Of a stretch of 49,964 nt of DNA, positions 7,741 through 13,639 are shown one piece after another. The translations under genes and the position numbers were made by a program. The stretch comes from a virus. The DNA lies in the IMG/VR virus record IMGVR_UViG_3300009164_000109, positions 1-49,964 of that record; one strand, 5' to 3'. Within the stretch, counting starts at the first letter, position 1, and every line of letters starts with the position of its first letter. The notes under the pieces are model-generated. The model saw only the letters and a list, made by a program, of their open reading frames with translations, was not told where the DNA came from and searched no databases.

Positions 7741-10455
7741 ATGATAGACAGTAAAGAAATTGAGTCATTCCTCCACGGAAATGACCCGGAAGAATTTATA
7801 GTTGCCATCGAGTATGACTACCGAGACAACTGTATTTACAAAGTACGTGAAGTTCCTGGTAAAGGGAAAGAAATCCGTAAAGACACTTTTATACCATTTG
7901 GTTGGGTAGGTGATTTAAAAAAACTAAAATTTTATAACGATTCAAGAGCCGCTCAGAAAGAGGCTATGACCAAGTATGGGATTTTGATTGAGAAATTGAA
8001 TACTCATGGAAATGAACGACTTGAAAAAGGATTGACTTACTTGGTTAAATCCATGAAAGGTTATAGAGAACTCATCCAATTCTTTAGAGATGGTGGATGT
8101 GACCCATGGGGTGATAAAGCTAAAGATAAAATAACTCTTTTATCTCCGGTAGAACAATACCTCGTATCCAAAGAAAAAAGATTATTCAAAGGGTTTGAAA
8201 ACTATAACGAAGTTACTCGAATGGTTTATGACTTGGAGACGACCGCACTTGAACCTAAGGACGGTCGTATCTTCATGATTGGAATCAAAACCAATAAAGG
8301 ATTCCATAGAGTAATCGAATGTACTGATGAGAACGAAGAAAAAGGTGCAATCATCGAATTCTTTAAAGTAATCAACGAAATCAAACCATCAATTATTGGT
8401 GGATATAACTCGGCAAACTTTGACTGGCATTGGATATTTGAGAGGAGTAAGATATTGGGAATTGATTTAAAGAAAGTATGTAAATCATTGAACCCCAATC
8501 ATTCTTACACTCGTAAAGACGGTATGTTAAAATTGGCGAATGAAGTTGAGACTTATACTCAAACTTCTATTTGGGGTTATAATGTAATTGATATTATTCA
8601 TGCAGTTCGTAGAGCTCAAGCAATCAACTCAAGTATTAAGGCGGCGGGTTTGAAATATATCACCAAATATATTAATGCTGAATCTCCAAGTCGTGTTTAT
8701 ATTGACCACTTAGACATCGGCCCATTTTATGCGAACAAAGAAGATTTTTGGTTAAATACGACCAATGGTAATTATAAAAAAGTTGGTGTTGACTCCAAGA
8801 TTGATGAAATCTGTGGAAGACGAACTGACACTTATGAAAAAACTAGTGGGGACAAATTAGTTGAGATGTACCTTGACGATGACTTAGATGAAACCCTTAA
8901 AGTTGACCAAGAGTTCAACCAAGGTTCATTCTTGTTAGCGGCAATGATTCCAACAACATATGAAAGGGTTTCAACCATGGGTACTGCAAGTCTGTGGAGA
9001 ATGTTACTTTTAGCGTGGTCATATAAATATAATTTAGCCATTCCAGTTAAAGAACCTAAGACTGACTTCGTAGGGGGTCTTTCAAGACTCTTAAAAGTCG
9101 GTTATAGTAAGAATGTACTAAAACTTGACTTTAGTTCCCTATATCCCTCAATTCAATTGGTACACGATGTATTTCCTGATTGTGATGTTACGGGAGCAAT
9201 GAAAGGTATGTTAACCTATTTCCGTAATACTCGTATCAAATATAAACAATTGGCTGAGGAGTTTTATGAAACAGACAAAGCAAAATCTGAGTCATATGGT
9301 AATAAGCAGTTACCAATTAAGATTTTCATTAATTCGTTATTTGGTGCTTTATCAGCTCCACAAGTATACGCTTGGGGAGATATGAATAAGGGTGAAAAAA
9401 TCACCTGTACCGGTAGACAATATTTAAGACAGATGTTAAAGTTTTTTACCAAAAAAGGTTATACTTCTTTGGTTTGCGATACTGATGGTATGAACTTTAC
9501 AATCCCCGATGGAGTTGAAACTCGTAGATATGTTGGTAAAGGGTTGAATTGGAAAGTAAAAAAAGATAAAGTTTATGAGGGTTATTACGCCGATGTTGCT
9601 GAATATAACGATATTTTCCAAAAAGGTGAAATGGCCTTAGACTGTGACGGAACTTGGGTGAGTTGTATTAATCTCGCTCGAAAAAATTATGCCGTAATGG
9701 AAACTAATGGTAAAATTAAATTAACCGGTAATTCAATTAAATCTAAAAAACTACCTTTATATATTGAGGAGTTTTTAGATAAAGGAGTGAAATTATTATT
9801 AGAGGGTAATGGTCAGGGGTTTGTCGAATATTACTATGAATACCTACAAAAGATTTACGATAAAGAAATTTCATTAAGTAAGATTGCTCAAAGAGCTAGA
9901 GTTAAATTATCATTAGATGATTACAAAAAACGATTAACTACGAAAACAAAATCCGGAAATAGTATGAGTAGAATGAGTCATATGGAACTAGCGATTCAAA
10001 ATAACTTAAAAGTTAATTTAGGTGATGTTATTATGTATGTTAACAACGGACTAAGGGCATCTCATGGAGATGTGCAAAAAAAGGGCGAAGGAGTTCAATT
10101 AAATTGTTACATGCTAGATAAGGATATTTTAACAGATAATCCTGAATTAAAAGGTGATTATAATGTTGCAAGGGCGGTTGTTACTTTCAATAAAAAACTA
10201 TTACCACTGATGGTTGTATTTCAAGATGAGGTTAGAAATAGTTTATTAGTTAATGAACCTGAAAAAAGAGGGATATTTACCAAGTCTCAATGTGAATTAA
10301 TTAGTGGGTATCCATTAAAAGATGGTGACCAAGATACTGTAGAAGAGTTATTAGAAATTACAGATTTAGAATTAAAATTTTGGGATAGAGTTGGTGTTAG
10401 TCCTGATTACATTTATGATTTGGCGGAAGAAGGATGGGAAGAATATATAAATTAA
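7741..10455 (+). CDS. 43: DNA polymerase, family B (T4 gp43-like)
   Basis: This 904-aa replicative polymerase has a proofreading exonuclease and a polymerase domain. Exo I is YDLETT (D164, E166), Exo II is IIGGYNSANFDWHW (218-231), and Exo III is probably Y377-LDD-D381. Polymerase motif A is KLDFSSLYPSIQ (D463), motif B is KIFINSLFGALS (K527, N531), and motif C is VCDTDGMNF (D580, D582). Motif C has Gly where most family B enzymes have Ser. Length matches T4 gp43 (898 aa). It should copy the genome with the gp32, gp41 and clamp-type partners. A bidirectional terminator follows. Confidence 0.97.
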   Translation: MIDSKEIESFLHGNDPEEFIVAIEYDYRDNCIYKVREVPGKGKEIRKDTFIPFGWVGDLKKLKFYNDSRAAQKEAMTKYGILIEKLNTHGNERLEKGLTYLVKSMKGYRELIQFFRDGGCDPWGDKAKDKITLLSPVEQYLVSKEKRLFKGFENYNEVTRMVYDLETTALEPKDGRIFMIGIKTNKGFHRVIECTDENEEKGAIIEFFKVINEIKPSIIGGYNSANFDWHWIFERSKILGIDLKKVCKSLNPNHSYTRKDGMLKLANEVETYTQTSIWGYNVIDIIHAVRRAQAINSSIKAAGLKYITKYINAESPSRVYIDHLDIGPFYANKEDFWLNTTNGNYKKVGVDSKIDEICGRRTDTYEKTSGDKLVEMYLDDDLDETLKVDQEFNQGSFLLAAMIPTTYERVSTMGTASLWRMLLLAWSYKYNLAIPVKEPKTDFVGGLSRLLKVGYSKNVLKLDFSSLYPSIQLVHDVFPDCDVTGAMKGMLTYFRNTRIKYKQLAEEFYETDKAKSESYGNKQLPIKIFINSLFGALSAPQVYAWGDMNKGEKITCTGRQYLRQMLKFFTKKGYTSLVCDTDGMNFTIPDGVETRRYVGKGLNWKVKKDKVYEGYYADVAEYNDIFQKGEMALDCDGTWVSCINLARKNYAVMETNGKIKLTGNSIKSKKLPLYIEEFLDKGVKLLLEGNGQGFVEYYYEYLQKIYDKEISLSKIAQRARVKLSLDDYKKRLTTKTKSGNSMSRMSHMELAIQNNLKVNLGDVIMYVNNGLRASHGDVQKKGEGVQLNCYMLDKDILTDNPELKGDYNVARAVVTFNKKLLPLMVVFQDEVRNSLLVNEPEKRGIFTKSQCELISGYPLKDGDQDTVEELLEITDLELKFWDRVGVSPDYIYDLAEEGWEEYIN

Positions 10456-10460
10456 TAATA

Positions 10461-10498
10461 AAAAAAAAAAGGTGTCATATTCGACACCTTTTTTTTTT
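10461..10498. terminator. Bidirectional terminator between convergent genes
   Basis: GGTGTC-atattc-GACACC with long A and T flanks on both sides, so it can serve both the polymerase gene and the minus-strand operon. The stem sequence resembles the terminator at 44331-44358. Confidence 0.92.
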
Positions 10499-10832
10499 AT
10501 GATTGTTTAAGTCCATCACTTGAAAGAACATACCAATTACCACCAACAAATCTAAATTCAATACACGAATATTTGTCCGCAATTACTTCATCATAATCTT
10601 CATCAATTTTACCGATGTCCGGTTTAATTGTAACTTTAGTCATTGATTTAATCACAATATGGTCAGTCGTTATTGAGTTTAAAGTAATTATTGATTCGGA
10701 AACCCCCCTTACTATGATACAACTTTCACCATTAGTTCTATAGTCTAATTCTGATATTACAGAAATTTCTGAGGTATCAATCACTATTCCATTTATAATT
10801 TTTCTTGAGGGGATTGATTTTATTATTGCCAT
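10497..10832 (-). CDS. Hypothetical small beta-rich virion-type protein
   Basis: This 111-aa protein is rich in Ile, Val and Ser with alternating strands and ends in RFVGGNWYVLSSDG. A strand-rich body with a terminal GGNWYVLS motif is common among short phage appendage or decoration proteins. I do not recognise a family. It starts one base after the stop of the gp13-like gene on the same strand, so both share an mRNA and probably assemble near each other. Confidence 0.5.
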   Translation of the reverse strand: MAIIKSIPSRKIINGIVIDTSEISVISELDYRTNGESCIIVRGVSESIITLNSITTDHIVIKSMTKVTIKPDIGKIDEDYDEVIADKYSCIEFRFVGGNWYVLSSDGLKQS

Positions 10833-10833
10833 A

Positions 10834-11958
10834 TTATATTACGTAAATTTGTCGAGGCATTGCTCTAAATTTCATTTGTTTGTTCAAATTCTCAGCGATT
10901 AACGCTTCTCTTTCCATTACTTTTTCAGGTCTTAATCTTGTTAACCATCCCTCTGCTCCGGTTAATTCTTCAAGTAATTTAGATTTTTCGTCTTTTGCCT
11001 CAGTTGATAGTGATTGATAATCCATGGTTAATTCACTATCGGGTGTTTTAAGATTACCACTATATTTCCCCCTAACTCTTGCTAACGTTTCTTTACAATA
11101 TGCGGTGAACCATCGTCTAACCCATTGTTGACCTGGTATGTTTAATTCTCCCCAAGTTAAATTATCCATTGGAACATCTGAAGGTAATTTAATTACATCA
11201 GGATTATTTTTTAAACAATCCGCTCTATTATCTGGTGACACATCGTAATACCAATACCATACGGCTTTACCCACATAATTAGTGAAACTACCCCAATTAA
11301 ATCTTCCACCCGGTGTATTGTATAAATGAATCATTTTTTTACCATCGGGTAAACCTGTAATTCTATATGTTAATGAACCACCTAAAATCCTATTAAGGAT
11401 ATTTGATTCTTGTGCTCTAATTAAGTAGTCAAATCCTGACATCATAAAGTAAGACCCTTGATTACCCATTTGGGCGAATCCTGCTTCATTGGCCCCAAGA
11501 CCAACACCACCAAAAGGGCCTCCAAAACCACCCATAGCACCAAGGTTATATGGTCTATCACTGAACCATAATAATTCATTTACCTCACGACCTGCGGGTA
11601 TTTCATATGTTTGAGTATTGGCACTTAAAACAAAATAATCTTTTTTCAACACCCAAGGACCATCGGTTTGTAATCCAACAATTTTTGAGTATGAAAAACT
11701 AAATTGTTGTTCGAAGTCCATTGTTCTAGTAATCAATGCCTTTGCAACTGATTTCTCATTCATGTTTAGATTAACTAAATTAACCCATTGACTATCTATT
11801 AACCACTGAAGAACGTATTCTTCGTAGTCTCCAATAGATAATTCCATTAACGAGTCCATCATTTCATCTTCAAGTTCAACACTTCTAAGAGGTGCCCCTA
11901 ACTGATGTTTGACTCTCGTATATATTTTACTTCTTTCTGGTTCCGGTATAACTGACAT
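10834..11958 (-). CDS. Neck (gp13-like) head-completion protein
   Basis: Read from the ATG at 11958 (the longer TTG start adds only MIFII), the product is 374 aa. It has an acidic helical N-terminus (LEDEMMDSLMELSI), a Gly-rich middle loop at about residues 145-170, and a C-terminal helical section with WFTAYCKETLARVRGKYSG, then QSLSTEAKDEKSKLLEEL. This last arrangement is typical of gp13-type neck proteins of T4-like phages, which close the portal after packaging. The assignment rests on pattern recognition, so another connector role is possible. It follows the PD-(D/E)XK-like gene by 11 bases. Confidence 0.55.
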   Translation of the reverse strand: MSVIPEPERSKIYTRVKHQLGAPLRSVELEDEMMDSLMELSIGDYEEYVLQWLIDSQWVNLVNLNMNEKSVAKALITRTMDFEQQFSFSYSKIVGLQTDGPWVLKKDYFVLSANTQTYEIPAGREVNELLWFSDRPYNLGAMGGFGGPFGGVGLGANEAGFAQMGNQGSYFMMSGFDYLIRAQESNILNRILGGSLTYRITGLPDGKKMIHLYNTPGGRFNWGSFTNYVGKAVWYWYYDVSPDNRADCLKNNPDVIKLPSDVPMDNLTWGELNIPGQQWVRRWFTAYCKETLARVRGKYSGNLKTPDSELTMDYQSLSTEAKDEKSKLLEELTGAEGWLTRLRPEKVMEREALIAENLNKQMKFRAMPRQIYVI

Positions 11959-11969
11959 AATTATAAATA

Positions 11970-12806
11970 TCAAGAAAGACTATAAATTAAATTTTGTTCC
12001 GGAAAAACAAAATTACCTTCATCAATTAAGGTATTTTTATTTTCAAATATTAAAATTTCTTTATTATTTTTTGCAAATATCAACCAATTAGTATTATATC
12101 GTTTAACATTTCCGGACCCCATTATTGTAGTAGTACCATTTTCGGTTTTAAAATGAGTAAATGGTTTGATTTGAGAGGTTTTTAAAACACCATCGACAGT
12201 TATTTTACAATCAACACCACCAATCATATCTTCACTACTTCCAAGTTTACCAATTGGTATAATATTATTACCCCCGAATCGTTTTTTAAGTATTTCAATT
12301 GTGGTGTCTTCTCGTTTTTGACCCCAACTGTGAGTTTGATTAAGAACCATCATTAAAGATTGAAATGTGGGTGAAGTAGTATTAAATATCCTATGTTTGT
12401 ATTCATCAATAATTTTAACAAATCTTGTAACTTGTTTTAATTGTTCATCAATACTTGGATTTTGGAATGAAATTAATTCTTGATTTTTAGATGAGAGTAC
12501 TTTATTAACATCTCTTAATAAAACACTGAAACAACTATAATTTGTGTTTAGTTTATTGATAACAGAACGTCCTTTTTGTTCTAAATCATATACTCCGGAC
12601 ATTTCACCGTTTTCATAACCATCTTTGTTATAGTGATAATTAGGAAAAACACCTTTTAAAATAGTATTAATTGAATTCTTAAATACGTTTTTAACCTGTG
12701 GGTTGGTATTAAAAATTTGTCTAATTTCTTCCACTTTGGATGGAGAACATTTTTCGGCTTTTTCAGTCAGTAAAATTAAATATGGACTTGTTTCAACAGT
12801 TTTCAT
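11970..12806 (-). CDS. Hypothetical protein with PD-(D/E)XK-like motif
   Basis: The 278-aa product from ATG 12806 (the longer frame begins at a TTG inside the promoter region) has a mainly helical N-terminal half. Its C-terminal half contains SSEDMIGGVDCKI (residues 190-202) and SQIKPF (211-216). The spacing D199...Q212-x-K214 resembles the D/E-QxK active site of some PD-(D/E)XK nucleases. No target or partner is known. It is preceded by the best Bacteroidetes-like promoter of the window, so it may be expressed by host polymerase early. The nuclease reading is tentative. Confidence 0.4.
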   Translation of the reverse strand: MKTVETSPYLILLTEKAEKCSPSKVEEIRQIFNTNPQVKNVFKNSINTILKGVFPNYHYNKDGYENGEMSGVYDLEQKGRSVINKLNTNYSCFSVLLRDVNKVLSSKNQELISFQNPSIDEQLKQVTRFVKIIDEYKHRIFNTTSPTFQSLMMVLNQTHSWGQKREDTTIEILKKRFGGNNIIPIGKLGSSEDMIGGVDCKITVDGVLKTSQIKPFTHFKTENGTTTIMGSGNVKRYNTNWLIFAKNNKEILIFENKNTLIDEGNFVFPEQNLIYSLS

Positions 12807-12831
12807 ATAGGCTTGTTTTATAATTAGGGGA

Positions 12832-12863
12832 CAAATATATACAAATAAAAACAATTACCAAAA
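12832..12863 (-). promoter_or_regulatory. Candidate Bacteroidetes-type host promoter
   Basis: On the minus strand TTG, 19 bases, then TATATTTG, an exact match to the TAnnTTTG -7 consensus. It lies just after the SOD stop and 26 bases before ATG 12806. Confidence 0.55.
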
Positions 12864-12871
12864 TTATTTAG

Positions 12872-13597
12872 TTATTTTTTTAAATTATTAATTTTTGTTT
12901 CAATTTTCATTTCATATAATTTGGAAACAAAATCCCAATTTACCACTTTCCAAAAGTTTGTGATATATTCGTCTCGTTTATTTCGATACTTAAGGTAGTA
13001 AGCGTGTTCCCATAAATCTAAACCTAATAGTGGGAACCCTCCATCTTCAATAACATTCATTAATGGGTTGTCTTGATTTGGAGTTGACATAATTTTTAAG
13101 GTATTTCTTGAGGTTAAAACCAACCATACCCATCCGGAACCAAATCTATCTTTGGCAATAGTTTCAAATTCCTTTTTAAAATCAGAAAAATTACCGTATT
13201 GTTTGTTAATTTTTATTAACAAATCACCTTTAAGTTTTGTGGGAGTTGGTGACAACATATTCCAAAACATTGCATGATTAAATGCCCCTCCTGCGTTGTT
13301 CCTTATTGTTTTGTCAAATCGACCAATTGTTTTAATTATTTGTTCTAATTCTAAATCCCCGTATTTTTTTTTTGACAACGCATCATTTAATTTTTTGACA
13401 TAAGACTTGTAATGTTTGTTGTAATGAAATTCCATTGTCTCGGGGTCAATAAATTGTTTCAAGGCAGAATAAGAGTAAGGAAGTTTCTCAATTCCTATTT
13501 TTTTCATTTCTGTAATTAACATATTTTTTTCTTTAATTACGTGACCCTCAAGAATTTTTGTTTCTAACTGTTGAATTTTTTGTTCTATTTTTTTCAT
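12872..13597 (-). CDS. sodA: Manganese-type superoxide dismutase
   Basis: The 241-aa protein converts superoxide to hydrogen peroxide and oxygen. After a 35-residue charged extension, the Fe/Mn SOD fold begins at LPYSYSALKQF. Metal ligands are H58 (EFHYNKH), H108 (GGAFNH), D194 and H198 (LDLWEHAYY). H62 and Y66 occupy the substrate-gate positions. Gly104 and Gln175 (NQDNPL) follow the Mn rather than the Fe pattern. All key residues are present, so it is probably active. It lies downstream of the SNF2 helicase with its own TATTTATA element at 13619-13626. Phage-encoded SODs are uncommon; protection of the infected cell is a plausible role. Confidence 0.93.
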   Translation of the reverse strand: MKKIEQKIQQLETKILEGHVIKEKNMLITEMKKIGIEKLPYSYSALKQFIDPETMEFHYNKHYKSYVKKLNDALSKKKYGDLELEQIIKTIGRFDKTIRNNAGGAFNHAMFWNMLSPTPTKLKGDLLIKINKQYGNFSDFKKEFETIAKDRFGSGWVWLVLTSRNTLKIMSTPNQDNPLMNVIEDGGFPLLGLDLWEHAYYLKYRNKRDEYITNFWKVVNWDFVSKLYEMKIETKINNLKK

Positions 13598-13618
13598 ATA
13601 TTTGGATTAACCATTACA

Positions 13619-13626
13619 TATAAATA
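13619..13626 (-). promoter_or_regulatory. Candidate TATTTATA promoter for the SOD gene
   Basis: TATTTATA in the sense direction, ending 21 bases before the SOD ATG, in the 42-base gap after the helicase stop. Confidence 0.4.
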
Positions 13627-13639
13627 ATCAAAAATTAAT

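Noticed and set aside
11909-12091. Short plus-strand ORF over a minus-strand gene junction
   Set aside because: It is low-complexity, lies antisense to two real genes and shows no conserved pattern.
12807-12854. Longer start for the 11970-12806 gene
   Set aside because: It would start at TTG and place the host-like promoter at the very start of the coding region; ATG 12806 is a better choice.
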